A DNA stretch of 64,000 nucleotides from Flavobacterium lacustre (GCF_027474525.2 NZ_CP114882.2:2542001-2606000); one strand, 5' to 3'. Counted from the stretch's first letter, positions 52,922 to 62,094 are shown. Notes: generated by a model not told the origin, from the letters alone. A program made the numbers and translations.

Positions 52922-53134
52922 TTAATTACAACCGCAACCACCACCAGATTTTCCTCCATTGGCACCAGCCGCAGCTTCTCTATATACTTGAAAAGCAGTT
53001 TCGTATCGTTCTGAAGTTCTGGCAGAAAGTTTCATGTCGGGGTCATTTATAGCTACTTTTTCATATTCTTTGACAGAATTACAAGATTGAAGAACCGCTA
53101 GAATCAAAAACAAAAAAACTATTTTCTGTATCAT
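52922..53134 (-). CDS. DUF4266 small lipoprotein with Gly/Cys tail
   Basis: 70 residues. Lipoprotein signal with the box LQSC (Cys18). The middle MKLSARTSERYETAFQVYREAAAG is well conserved in DUF4266. The chain ends GGKSGGGCGCN, with Cys at 67 and 69. The tail suggests a metal ligand, a redox pair or a site for modification. It lies between the ApbE and DUF3570 genes and moves with them. The family has no known function. Confidence 0.82.
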   Translation of the reverse strand: MIQKIVFLFLILAVLQSCNSVKEYEKVAINDPDMKLSARTSERYETAFQVYREAAAGANGGKSGGGCGCN

Positions 53135-53147
53135 TTTATTTCTCTTT

Positions 53148-54131
53148 TTATTCGTATTTTCTAATGTCTATTCCTTTTGAAGAATGTATTTTTCCTTTGT
53201 CATCAACTATGATGCATTCAATTCCTTTGAGTTGATTGACTAAATCCAAACCAACTTCTACTCCGAGTACAAAAATTCCGGTAGCCAAAGCATCCGCAAT
53301 TTCAGTTTGTTTTGCAAAAACGGATACACTTACAACGCCCATTGCCGGATAACCTGTTCTGGGATCAATGATGTGAGAATACCTGATTCCGTTGAAAATC
53401 ACATATTTTTCATAACTTCCAGATGTTTCCACTGCATTGTCGTTGAGCGGAAAAGTGGCGAAAATTTTGTTTTTATTCAAAGGATTTACAATTCCTATTG
53501 TCCAGGGCTTTCCGTCGGGTTGTTTTCCCCAGGCATTTATGTCTCCGGAAACATTCACAATTCCTGAAAGACAACCTTTAGAATAGAGTAAATCTTTTAC
53601 TTTATCAGCAATATAACCTTGACCAATTCCGCCAAGACCTAACTTCATTCCTTGTAATTTTAAGAAAATAGTTTGTTCTTTTTTATCTAAAATAATATTT
53701 TGATATCCAATTTTAGCCACTGATTTTTTAATAGCTTCTTCGGTTGGCATTTCTTTCATGCTACCGTCAAATTTCCAAATTTTATCCATCGATGCATATG
53801 AAATATCAAAAGCACCAGATGTGATTTGGGAAATTTTAATGGCACGTTCTACTAATTGAAACACTTCGGCATCTACTTTAACGGGTTTAATTCCTGCGTT
53901 TCTGTTGATTTCTGATATTTGTGTAGTTGGAATCCAATCGGAAATTAAATTTTCAATACGTTTTACTTCGGCTACAGCCAAATCAATATATTCGTTTGCT
54001 TTTACCGTATCATTTGCAACAGCGGTAACTTCAAACGGGCTTCCCAACATAGATAATTTTCTTTTGTGAGCAATTTGTCCAAAAGAAGCGAATGTCAGAC
54101 ATAAAAAAAATACAGTTATTGCTTTTTGCAT
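53148..54131 (-). CDS. FAD:protein FMN transferase (ApbE)
   Basis: 327 residues with a signal peptide, active in the periplasm. It attaches FMN covalently to a Thr or Ser of a target protein. The family marks GGIGQGYIADKV (about 164-175), NVSGDINAWGKQPDGKPW (about 190-207) and HIIDPRTGYP (about 252-261) are present. No classical flavinylation target (RnfG/NqrC or FMN-binding domain) is encoded in the window. The A of its ATG is shared with the stop codon of the thioredoxin gene. Confidence 0.93.
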   Translation of the reverse strand: MQKAITVFFLCLTFASFGQIAHKRKLSMLGSPFEVTAVANDTVKANEYIDLAVAEVKRIENLISDWIPTTQISEINRNAGIKPVKVDAEVFQLVERAIKISQITSGAFDISYASMDKIWKFDGSMKEMPTEEAIKKSVAKIGYQNIILDKKEQTIFLKLQGMKLGLGGIGQGYIADKVKDLLYSKGCLSGIVNVSGDINAWGKQPDGKPWTIGIVNPLNKNKIFATFPLNDNAVETSGSYEKYVIFNGIRYSHIIDPRTGYPAMGVVSVSVFAKQTEIADALATGIFVLGVEVGLDLVNQLKGIECIIVDDKGKIHSSKGIDIRKYE

Positions 54132-54565
54132 TATTTTTCGAATGAGTGAATGAGTGCGATATAATCTACAGCCGAAACATTTTTGAAACCGGTCATCCCA
54201 ATTATTTTTCCAGTTTTATCCAAAAGGACAACAAGTGGAAAGCTTCCGTTTTTATTGTATTTTTCAGCTAATTTATTATTTCTTTCGGATAAATCAGCGG
54301 ATAATTGATTGGCTTTTTTCTTTGGAAAATCAGCTTTGTAAATAACCCAACTTTTTGCTGCTTCCGCTTGAAAAGCATCTGATTTCCATACTACATTTTC
54401 TAATTTCATACACGGCGCGCACCAATCCGATCCGGAGAAGACCAAAAGAATATTTTTGTTTTCTTTGTTGGCTTCAATTTTAGCCTCTTCAAAATTAGTT
54501 TTCCAGTTTTGAGAATATCCTATCGTTCCCATGAAAAGGAAGAGGATAATTATATGTTTTTTCAT
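54131..54565 (-). CDS. Periplasmic thioredoxin-family protein
   Basis: 144 residues. The signal peptide ends near GYSQ, and the thioredoxin fold carries the redox motif WCAPC (Cys49 and Cys52) and cis-Pro region FPLVVLLD. It is like the thiol:disulfide DsbD/TlpA-type reductants. It is the first gene of the ten-gene run and its stop overlaps the ApbE start by one base. It may keep the DUF4266 tail cysteines reduced, which is inference from position. Confidence 0.88.
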   Translation of the reverse strand: MKKHIIILFLFMGTIGYSQNWKTNFEEAKIEANKENKNILLVFSGSDWCAPCMKLENVVWKSDAFQAEAAKSWVIYKADFPKKKANQLSADLSERNNKLAEKYNKNGSFPLVVLLDKTGKIIGMTGFKNVSAVDYIALIHSFEK

Positions 54566-54598
54566 TTTTTTAAATTAAAAGTTTCATTAGTTGTAACG

Positions 54599-54606
54599 CA
54601 AAAGTA
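54599..54606 (-). promoter_or_regulatory. -7 box of the thioredoxin/ApbE operon
   Basis: TACTTTTG on the minus strand. A TTG occurs 15 bases further upstream, slightly shorter than the 17-23 usual for flavobacteria. The ATG lies 33 bases downstream. Confidence 0.45.
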
Positions 54607-55089
54607 TCTATTTATTATACGCAATAGTTTTTCAATCATAAAAATTAAGACAGAATTAATTTAGAAGTTAATTTTTATTTAAAAAAGTTTGATTTAATTG
54701 ATTTTCAGCGGATTATTTTTTTTAAAATTAAACAAAAATGAGTGATGTTGTTCCGGCAAATGCTGTTTTTATGTTTCTTGAAATTATATGATTCCTTTGA
54801 TGATCAGTAATTCAAGTCAGAAAAAATACTGTTGTTGAGCTAAGTGCTACTTTAAAAAAAAATATTTTCTAGTCATAATTTTTTGATTTATGTTGTTAAG
54901 TAAGTAACAAGTTAGAGAAAAAACACCCTACTTATTAAATAAACATTAAATAAATTTGACTCAATAATTTAGAGTTCGAGAAAGATTATAGATTTAATAA
55001 TTGGCAAAAAAAGTACTGTTTTTAATTTAAGTGAATTTTAATTTTCATAAAATTAAGTGAGTCTTAAAAAAAAATATCAAAATAGAAGT

Positions 55090-55097
55090 TACATTTG
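55090..55097 (+). promoter_or_regulatory. -7 box of the LTA-synthase-like gene
   Basis: TACATTTG matches TAnnTTTG. It overlaps the TTG (55095) that would open the longer frame, so translation must start later, at the ATG of 55116. Confidence 0.5.
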
Positions 55098-55115
55098 TCT
55101 TTTAAACTTATTACT

Positions 55116-57212
55116 ATGCAATTTTTGAAAAAATTTTCTCCTTTTTATAACCTTACTCTTTTTTATATTTCGGTAAGTTTTATTTTAAGAATCGTTTTAC
55201 TCTTTCATCCCATTACCCAATCTACATTTGTTTGGACGGATACCATCAAGATTTTTACATTGGGTTTAATATCTGACTTTTTTGTATTTACAGTTTTGAG
55301 TGGCTTTTTATGGCTTTACCTTATTTTTATATCCAATTCAAAATACCTGAAACCTACAGGTTATATCATTTTTGGAATGTTAGTGGTTTTATTTTTATAT
55401 GTTGCTTTTGGCAACACAATTCTCAATGAATACGGTGGTGCATTGCCAAAAATAGGAATGATTTTCATAGGTTTAAAAACACTTCTTTTTGGATTGTTAT
55501 TGTTTCTTCCAAAATATAGGAGTAAAATTAGATTTTGGCTTTTCACTTTTGTTCTTTTTCTTTTTGTGGTTTTAATTTTGCAAAATGCAATAAGTGAATA
55601 CTTTTTTTGGAATGAATTTGGAGTGAAATATAATTTTATAGCTGTAAATTATCTGGTTTATACCAATGAAGTAATCGGGAACATCATGCAATCTTATCCG
55701 GTGATTCCTTTATTTACAGGATTGTTTATTATTGCTGGAATTGTAACCTATTTTGTTGTAAAACGATCTAAAAATTATATTGAAAATATTCCTGTTTTTG
55801 CTGAAAAAATTAAAATCTCCGGAATTTATCTGACACTTTTAGGACTTTCATTATCGGTAATTCCTTTTTTAGCTTCTAAAGAAGATTCACAAAACATTTT
55901 TACAAATGAATTACAATCTAATGGTATTTATAAATTCTACTTGGCATTTATACACAGTGAATTAGATTATTTTAAGTTTTATAAAACGATTCCAAATGCT
56001 GAAGCTTATGCATTATTAAAACAGCAAATCCCTGATATATCTGATGAATCTACACTGCGATACATCAAAAGTAATGCTGCCGAAAATCATAAAAATGTAG
56101 TACTGATTACGATAGAAAGTTTCAGTGCTGATTTTATGAAAACGTATGGAAATGAGCAAAATATTACTCCTTTTTTAGATAGTTTATCCACAAAAAGTTT
56201 ACTGTTTACCAATTTTTATGCTGTAGGAAACAGAACGGTTCGTGGACTTGAAGCAGTAACCTTATGTTTTCCGCCCACTGCTGGTGAAAGTGTGGTTAAA
56301 AGACAGGACAATAAAAATAAATTTTCAACTGGAAATGTTTTCAAGCAAAAAGGATACAATGTGAAATATTTATATGGAGGAGACGCGTTTTTTGATAATA
56401 TGCAGGATTTCTTTTCCGGAAACGGATATGGCATTGTTGACAAGAAATCATTTTTACCAAGCGAAATCACTTTTGATAATATTTGGGGCGTTTGCGATGA
56501 GGATATGTACACTAAAGCTATTGCTGTAATGAATCAGGAGTCAAAGGAAAACAAGCCGTTTTTTAATCATATTATGACGGTTAGTAATCACAGACCATTT
56601 ACATATCCTAACAATAAAATTGATATTCCCGGAGATGCGAAATCTCGTGACGGAGGTGTAAAATATACTGATTTTGCAATAAAAAAATTCTTTGAAATGG
56701 CCAAAAAACAACCTTGGTTTGCAAATACTGTCTTTGTTATTCTTGCGGACCATTGTGCTTCGAGTGCCGGTAAAACAGAACTTCCGGTAGATAAATACCG
56801 AATTCCGGCTATGATTTACTGCCCTGGTTTTATAGAACCACAAAAATATACTAAGCTAATGTCTCAAATTGATATTATGCCTACCCTATTTGGATTATTG
56901 AATTTTAATTACCAAAGTAAATTTTACGGGCAAGATGTACTAAAAACTACTTATCAGCCAAGAGCATTAATTGCGACATATCAGGATTTGGGGTATATTA
57001 AAGATAATATTTTAACAGTCATTTCTCCAAAACAACAGGTCAAACAGTTTCAGTTGAATTTAAAACCAAACCAAAAAGTAGCACAAGATTTCCAGATTTA
57101 TTATGAACAAATTCCTTTGGTCAAAGAAAGAAAAGATTTAGTCGATGAAACAATCTCTTACTACCAAACGGCTTCTGATTTATTAAAGAAAAAGAAATAT
57201 CAAAAACAATAA
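55116..57212 (+). CDS. LTA synthase-family membrane sulfatase
   Basis: 698 residues. Five N-terminal membrane helices (to about 215) precede a periplasmic alkaline-phosphatase-like sulfatase domain: VVLITIESFSADFMKTYG (catalytic Thr region, about 332-349), GNRTVRGLEAVTLCFPPT, and FVILADHCAS (metal ligands, about 546-555). The layout is that of lipoteichoic acid synthases. In a Gram-negative the family more often adds phosphoglycerol or phosphoethanolamine to glycans or lipids. The ATG at 55116 replaces a TTG at 55095 that overlaps the promoter. Confidence 0.87.
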   Translation: MQFLKKFSPFYNLTLFYISVSFILRIVLLFHPITQSTFVWTDTIKIFTLGLISDFFVFTVLSGFLWLYLIFISNSKYLKPTGYIIFGMLVVLFLYVAFGNTILNEYGGALPKIGMIFIGLKTLLFGLLLFLPKYRSKIRFWLFTFVLFLFVVLILQNAISEYFFWNEFGVKYNFIAVNYLVYTNEVIGNIMQSYPVIPLFTGLFIIAGIVTYFVVKRSKNYIENIPVFAEKIKISGIYLTLLGLSLSVIPFLASKEDSQNIFTNELQSNGIYKFYLAFIHSELDYFKFYKTIPNAEAYALLKQQIPDISDESTLRYIKSNAAENHKNVVLITIESFSADFMKTYGNEQNITPFLDSLSTKSLLFTNFYAVGNRTVRGLEAVTLCFPPTAGESVVKRQDNKNKFSTGNVFKQKGYNVKYLYGGDAFFDNMQDFFSGNGYGIVDKKSFLPSEITFDNIWGVCDEDMYTKAIAVMNQESKENKPFFNHIMTVSNHRPFTYPNNKIDIPGDAKSRDGGVKYTDFAIKKFFEMAKKQPWFANTVFVILADHCASSAGKTELPVDKYRIPAMIYCPGFIEPQKYTKLMSQIDIMPTLFGLLNFNYQSKFYGQDVLKTTYQPRALIATYQDLGYIKDNILTVISPKQQVKQFQLNLKPNQKVAQDFQIYYEQIPLVKERKDLVDETISYYQTASDLLKKKKYQKQ

Positions 57213-57245
57213 ATTTAACAAAGGTCGTTTCGCGTTTCTTTGTTG

Positions 57246-57253
57246 TAAATTTG
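57246..57253 (+). promoter_or_regulatory. -7 box of the YoaK-like gene
   Basis: TAAATTTG matches TAnnTTTG and lies 16 bases before the ATG. The implied leader is very short. A -33 TTG is not evident. Confidence 0.4.
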
Positions 57254-57269
57254 AGGAATAAATCATATC

Positions 57270-58070
57270 ATGTTTCGACATCAAGGCAAAAACAGAACTT
57301 TTATTCATAATTTACGTTTGGCAACACTGTTGTCATTTGTGGCGGGAATTGTGAATGTAACCGGTGTTTTAGCGATTAAAACATTGACAACAAATGTTAC
57401 CGGACATTTTGCGTATTTTGCAGAAGAAGTAATGAAGCATAATTATACGGCTGCCATTACTTTTTTTGTTTTTACTATTTTCTTTTTGGGAGGTTCCTTT
57501 ACTTCTAATTTTTTAGCTGAATTGGTTTCAAAAAAAAGTCAGGAGTTGTCACATGTGCTTCCAATTTCTCTTGAAATTACTATTTTAGTTTGCGTTGGAG
57601 TATTCGGAGTACAATCGGATTTAAATACATCCGAAGGAAGAATTATAGCTTTTGCGATGCTTTTTGCGATGGGAATCCAGAATTCTTTAGTTACTAAAAT
57701 TTCTCAATCAACCGTAAGAACAACCCATTTAACAGGACTTTTTACTGATTTAGGTATAGAATTATCCCAATTGTTTTTTTATAAAAAGCCAGAAGAAAAC
57801 AAAAAGTTAAAAACCAGTATTTATCTCCGATTATCAATTATTACATTCTTTTTTGTAGGTTGTTTTTCAGGAGGCTTTTTGTATGGATATTTGGAAGTTA
57901 AGACTCTTTTTATAGCCGGATTTTTTCTGTTACTGGCACTTTTATATGATTATTTACGCTTACAATTTCATGTTATTAAAAGAAGAAATTTTAGATATAG
58001 AAACAGAAAATCAGTTGCTAAAGTAAATAATAGAAGTCAAAGTAATTCCCGCAATAAAAATCCAGAGTGA
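57270..58070 (+). CDS. YoaK-family (DUF1275) membrane protein
   Basis: 266 residues, six membrane helices, with the DUF1275 marks SFVAGIVNVTGVLAI (about 23-37), TNVTGHFAYFAEEV and AMGIQNSLVTKISQSTVRTTHLTG (about 130-153). The transport or other function is unknown. The last 20 residues are polar and hydrophilic (KSVAKVNNRSQSNSRNKNPE region) and are encoded antisense to the end of the YeiH gene, a 60-base convergent overlap, so the tail may be a recent extension. Confidence 0.84.
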   Translation: MFRHQGKNRTFIHNLRLATLLSFVAGIVNVTGVLAIKTLTTNVTGHFAYFAEEVMKHNYTAAITFFVFTIFFLGGSFTSNFLAELVSKKSQELSHVLPISLEITILVCVGVFGVQSDLNTSEGRIIAFAMLFAMGIQNSLVTKISQSTVRTTHLTGLFTDLGIELSQLFFYKKPEENKKLKTSIYLRLSIITFFFVGCFSGGFLYGYLEVKTLFIAGFFLLLALLYDYLRLQFHVIKRRNFRYRNRKSVAKVNNRSQSNSRNKNPE

Positions 58071-58991
58071 AATTCCTTGAAATAATGGTTTAAAACCTAC
58101 GGCACTTAATACGCTTCTATTCAATCCAGAGCCAATTAAAAATAAAGTAACCGTAAGACCAACTTTAGAAGAAGAAACTATAAATGGTGCAATAACAGCA
58201 CTTTGTGGTACATAAGAATTGAATACCATTGCCAATATAAAGAGTCCGATAAAATAAGGAATTTTTATACTTCGTTGTTTGTTCTTAAACAAAACTGAAG
58301 TCAATAATGCCACTGGAATAATCCATAAAGCTCTCGCTAATTTTACTGTTGTTGCTATTTGTAAGGCTTCCGGACCGTATTTACTGGCAGCGCCAATTAC
58401 TGAACTGGTGTCATGAATAGCAATAGCACACCATAAACCAAATTCATTCTGAGATAAATGTAACCAATGTCCAATGGCGGGAAACAAAAATAGCGCCACA
58501 GAATTCAGAATGAAAATTACGCCTAAAGCCACCGAAGTTTGCTTTTCGTCAGATTTGATAACCGGAGCAATAGCAGCGATTGCACTTCCTCCACAAATAG
58601 CGGTTCCGCAAGAAATTAAATGAGCTGTTTTTTTATCAATTTTCAACCATTTACCTAAAAAAGTTCCTAAAATCAGGGTGCTTACTATGGAGGCAATCGT
58701 AAATATAAAACCTTCTTTTCCGGCGTTGACTGCGCTCCCTACATTCATTCCGAAACCTAATCCTACAACAGAAATCTGTAGTAAAATGGTCGTTGCTTTG
58801 TGATTGAGATGCAAGAAAGGATGTCCGAAAAGATTTGCTGCCAATAGGCCTAATATTAATGCGACAGCTGGAGAAACGAAAGAAGTTGTGCAAAATAATA
58901 CCAGTAAAACAAAGAGTATTTGTTGTATTGTTTTGTTTATTTCAAAAAAATGAAATAGTGTTTTCGGACTTATTTTTTGATTCGTTTCCAA
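58011..58991 (-). CDS. YeiH-family putative sulfate exporter
   Basis: 326 residues with about nine membrane helices. The UPF0324/PF03601 motifs are ISCGTAICGGSAIAAIAPV (about 126-144) and AIAIHDTSSVIGAASKYG (about 189-206). In proteobacteria its regulator is the LysR-type YeiE. Here a LysR gene lies 75 bases upstream in the same direction and probably controls it. Sulfite or sulfate export has been proposed for the family, but evidence is limited. Confidence 0.85.
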   Translation of the reverse strand: METNQKISPKTLFHFFEINKTIQQILFVLLVLFCTTSFVSPAVALILGLLAANLFGHPFLHLNHKATTILLQISVVGLGFGMNVGSAVNAGKEGFIFTIASIVSTLILGTFLGKWLKIDKKTAHLISCGTAICGGSAIAAIAPVIKSDEKQTSVALGVIFILNSVALFLFPAIGHWLHLSQNEFGLWCAIAIHDTSSVIGAASKYGPEALQIATTVKLARALWIIPVALLTSVLFKNKQRSIKIPYFIGLFILAMVFNSYVPQSAVIAPFIVSSSKVGLTVTLFLIGSGLNRSVLSAVGFKPLFQGISLWIFIAGITLTSIIYFSN

Positions 58992-59066
58992 TGTAAAGTA
59001 GTTGAATAATTACAGAACAAAGGTCAGTGGATAAATTGGTTTTTGCCAATTGTAAAATGTAATCGG

Positions 59067-59963
59067 TTATAACTTTAAATTATAGTAACTCGAAATGTTT
59101 TTAATAAATAATTCCGAAAGCGAATCTGTTTTTCCTTGCAGTGTAATGATATAAAAATAACGCTCAATAATTAAATCCTTTACATCAAGAATGGTCAGCT
59201 CTTTATTTTTAAGCTCTTTTTCTATGGCATGAATCGAAATAAAAGCAACACAGTCAGAATTGATTAAATATGATTTTATGCTTTCGGTGCTTCCTAACTG
59301 CATTTCTATATTCAATTGAGAAAGTTTAATTTCAAAAGGTTTCAATGCATATTCAATAACTTCAAGTGTTCCGGAACCTTGTTCGCGCATCAAAAAACGC
59401 ATGGTTTTAAGATCTTCTTGACTTACTTCAGATTGATTCACCAATGTGTTTTTGCTGTTGCAAACTAAAACTAATTCATCTTTCAAAAATTCAGTATATC
59501 GAATGGATTGATTTTTAGACTGTCCTTCTACAATTCCAATTTCGATTTCTTTGTTGAGTAGCGCTTTTTCAATTTGTTCCGTATTTCCATTCAATAAATT
59601 TACTTTTACATCTTGTAATTTTTGATGAAAACGAGCCAAAAGCGGTGGAATAATATATTGTGAAATCGTAGTGCTGGCGCCCAATCGCAATAATCCTTGG
59701 CGCTCATTAATCAAAGTACTCATATCAAAATCAATTTCTCGATAAATTTCAAATACGTTTTGGGTATGTTTCAATAAAATTTCCCCACCTGTTGTCAGTG
59801 AAATTTTCGAACCATTTCTATCAAAAAGCTTGATTTTGTATTGTTCCTCCAATTCCTGAATGTGTTTTGAAACGGCAGGTTGTGTGATAAACAATTCAGT
59901 TGCAGCTTTGGTGAAACTCAAACGGTTGGCAACGGCGTAAAATACTTTTAGTCTAAAATCCAT
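59067..59963 (-). CDS. LysR-family transcriptional regulator
   Basis: 298 residues. The N-terminal winged HTH (FYAVANRLSFTKAATELFITQPAVSKHIQELE, described by its first and last motif) is followed by the periplasmic-binding-like effector domain. The ATG at 59961-59963 gives MDFRLKVFYAV, the standard LysR opening. An in-frame extension to 60041 would overlap the preceding gene's end and is not adopted. It lies upstream of YeiH, like CysB/YeiE-type regulators of sulfur transport. Confidence 0.87.
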   Translation of the reverse strand: MDFRLKVFYAVANRLSFTKAATELFITQPAVSKHIQELEEQYKIKLFDRNGSKISLTTGGEILLKHTQNVFEIYREIDFDMSTLINERQGLLRLGASTTISQYIIPPLLARFHQKLQDVKVNLLNGNTEQIEKALLNKEIEIGIVEGQSKNQSIRYTEFLKDELVLVCNSKNTLVNQSEVSQEDLKTMRFLMREQGSGTLEVIEYALKPFEIKLSQLNIEMQLGSTESIKSYLINSDCVAFISIHAIEKELKNKELTILDVKDLIIERYFYIITLQGKTDSLSELFIKNISSYYNLKL

Positions 59964-59985
59964 TACTTTAAATTTTAATGTAGAA

Positions 59986-62013
59986 TTATAACAATCCGTT
60001 ATATTTTCGAATAAACCATTCTGTCGAAAGTAAACCAGCAATTACTATTAATAACCAAACCCAGTCAATTAGTGGAGATTTGGTACTATTATTTTTTTGA
60101 ATGGCTTTATATTCGTCGTTTTCTAATAATGCATTTATCAATTCACTTGCTTGGTCCGGAAAATAAATTTTACCTTTTGTTTGTGCTGCCAGCTGTGTTA
60201 ATTTTTCCACATCTGGATTTACAAATTGTTTTTCGATATCAAAATCCAGAATTTCAAATTGACTGGAATACGTCGTTTTTGAATTCAATTCTTTAATAGA
60301 AAAAGTATAATTTCCAGCTGTAAATCCATCTAAATTAACTTGGTATGAATTATTTCCTTTTAATAAATCGTAATTTTTGGTTTGCTTCGTTTTTGTATTA
60401 GTTACAGCAATTGTAAGTCTTGCTTTATCATCAAATTCGTAATTTTTATTGAAATATTGTGCCGAAATTTCGATAGCTTCTCCCGAATTATAGAAACGTT
60501 CATGTGTTACAACTAAAGATTTTTTAGTATTATTTGATGCTAAAAACTGAATTGTTTTATCAATAAATACATCAAATTTTTCAAATGATTGATTGTCGAT
60601 GTGACTTTGTAAACGCCATTTCCAAATATTTTCGCCCAAAAGTATAGCAGAACGTTTCCCTTGATTTTCAGAATAAGCTAATAAAGGCATACCTGTTTTG
60701 ATGTTTCTGATTTTCGAAGAAAGCAAAACCGAAATATTTCCTTTGGCTGTTATTGAACCATACGGATTTTGCAAAGGAGGAAAATTTTCGAAACCAATAT
60801 TATCTATAGCGAAGAGGTTAAATTGTGAATTAAATTCAGCTAAATAATCTTCTTTTTGACCACTCATTTTAAAATCAAAATTGGTTTGTTGCTGATTTAA
60901 AAAATTGAAATCGGTAGTGTTTCCTGTAATAATAAATGAATTGATTCCAGCAATTTTATTTGCTTCAATAACGGTTTTAAAAGCTGTAGTTGGTTGGTAT
61001 AAAATTAAAATATTATATTCTTCTAATGATTTGATTTCTTTTGGATTAACTATTGTTACTTTGCGTTGTGCATTAGTTTCTATTGAGCGTTTTATTACAC
61101 CAATATCGGGATGACTTATACTTGAAATAAGTGCTATTTTTGTTTTTTGATCGATTACTTCTACCGCAAAATTTTTGGTATTATTGAAGGTGTTTTTTTC
61201 TTTTTCTTTAGCCGTAATAATAGCTTTAAAAATTTGTAATCCTACAGTGTTTGCTGGCAAAAGCAGATTGATAATTGCTGTTTTTTTGGAAGGAGAAAAC
61301 GAAATGTTCTGTCTGCTTACAACAGAATTTCCTTGTGAAATAGCAAAATCAGCCGTTATACTTTTCGTTCCAGCATATTGCAAAAAGACTTCTACCGGAA
61401 ATTTATTTTTCTGGAAAGCGTATTTATTAACATTGAGTTGATTGATTTTTAAATCTAAAAATTGTGTGGTATCACCCACTACTATTGGATATACTTTATT
61501 TATTGCATCAAAACTAAACACATAATCATTTCCCGATGTTTGATTTCCGTCGGTGATAAGGACTGTTGGAAAAATTACATTTTTATGAATGCTTTTTAAG
61601 TTCTTGGCAACTGCATCAAGATTAGTTTGTTTACCATTAAAATCGAATTTTTCAGAAGATTGAAATTCAGTATCAAATTGATTCGATTGAACATCAAATT
61701 TGTCTTGTATAGCTGGATTTTTTGCTATTTTTTGATACAATTCTAATGCTTTTTCTTTTGCATTTAAAAAGGAAATAGAATTAGAATTATCAACAACTAA
61801 AGCCAAAGGTGTTTTTACAATTTCCAAATTATTTTTGGTAATAATAGGATTTATAAGCAAAATCAGAATTCCAAAAATCGATAAAAAACGCAAAAAAGCC
61901 AAAAGCAAATTGATTTTCGATTTACTTTTGGCTTTGTAATAATATTGAAAAAAGGACAAACTGCCTGCAATTACTATAGAAAGTAGTATTAATAGAACGG
62001 TAGCTGTTGTCAT
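59986..62013 (-). CDS. VWA-domain membrane protein (BatA/MoxR-associated type)
   Basis: 675 residues. Two N-terminal membrane helices (about 5-25 and 35-58) and one near the C-terminus (about 650-668) surround a periplasmic or cytoplasmic domain. The VWA metal site DNSNS (about 73-77, a DxSxS motif) is followed by TNLDAV and ITDGNQTSG, which can supply the Thr and Asp ligands. It resembles large membrane-anchored VWA proteins of the aerotolerance/MoxR type, but no MoxR ATPase is in the window. The role is unknown. Confidence 0.78.
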   Translation of the reverse strand: MTTATVLLILLSIVIAGSLSFFQYYYKAKSKSKINLLLAFLRFLSIFGILILLINPIITKNNLEIVKTPLALVVDNSNSISFLNAKEKALELYQKIAKNPAIQDKFDVQSNQFDTEFQSSEKFDFNGKQTNLDAVAKNLKSIHKNVIFPTVLITDGNQTSGNDYVFSFDAINKVYPIVVGDTTQFLDLKINQLNVNKYAFQKNKFPVEVFLQYAGTKSITADFAISQGNSVVSRQNISFSPSKKTAIINLLLPANTVGLQIFKAIITAKEKEKNTFNNTKNFAVEVIDQKTKIALISSISHPDIGVIKRSIETNAQRKVTIVNPKEIKSLEEYNILILYQPTTAFKTVIEANKIAGINSFIITGNTTDFNFLNQQQTNFDFKMSGQKEDYLAEFNSQFNLFAIDNIGFENFPPLQNPYGSITAKGNISVLLSSKIRNIKTGMPLLAYSENQGKRSAILLGENIWKWRLQSHIDNQSFEKFDVFIDKTIQFLASNNTKKSLVVTHERFYNSGEAIEISAQYFNKNYEFDDKARLTIAVTNTKTKQTKNYDLLKGNNSYQVNLDGFTAGNYTFSIKELNSKTTYSSQFEILDFDIEKQFVNPDVEKLTQLAAQTKGKIYFPDQASELINALLENDEYKAIQKNNSTKSPLIDWVWLLIVIAGLLSTEWFIRKYNGLL

Positions 62014-62026
62014 TCTTTTTTATTTT

Positions 62027-62078
62027 AAATGATGAAATCTAAATTTTGAATTCTTTCACCATTTAAAATTCATCATTT
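62027..62078. repeat. Inverted repeat between VWA gene and fabG
   Basis: AAATGATGAA at 62027-62036 and TTCATCATTT at 62069-62078 form a 10-bp stem with a 32-base AT-rich loop. It lies 17 bases after the fabG stop and may act as its terminator or stabilise its 3' end. The loop contains further imperfect copies (AAATGGTGAA). Confidence 0.5.
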
Positions 62079-62094
62079 ATTATTTATAATTATT

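Larger units (their letters stand above)
54566..55115. other. 550-base AT-rich divergent promoter region
   Basis: Separates the thioredoxin operon from the LTA-synthase-like gene. It holds a TAnnTTTG box for each side (54599-54606 minus, 55090-55097 plus). No credible coding frame, hairpin or repeat was found in the rest. Confidence 0.6.

Noticed and set aside
54738..54791. A 17-codon frame (MSDVVPANAVF...) in the long spacer before the LTA-synthase-like gene.
   Set aside because: Very short, no promoter or start context, no repeats of codons as in a leader peptide, and far from the next gene.
59034..59051. A small hairpin AATTGG-N6-CCAATT after the LysR gene.
   Set aside because: Only 6 bp and no T-run follows, so it is not credible as a terminator.
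59964..60041. A 26-residue extension of the LysR regulator.
   Set aside because: It overlaps the end of the VWA gene, and the standard LysR opening MDFRLKVFYAV begins at 59963.
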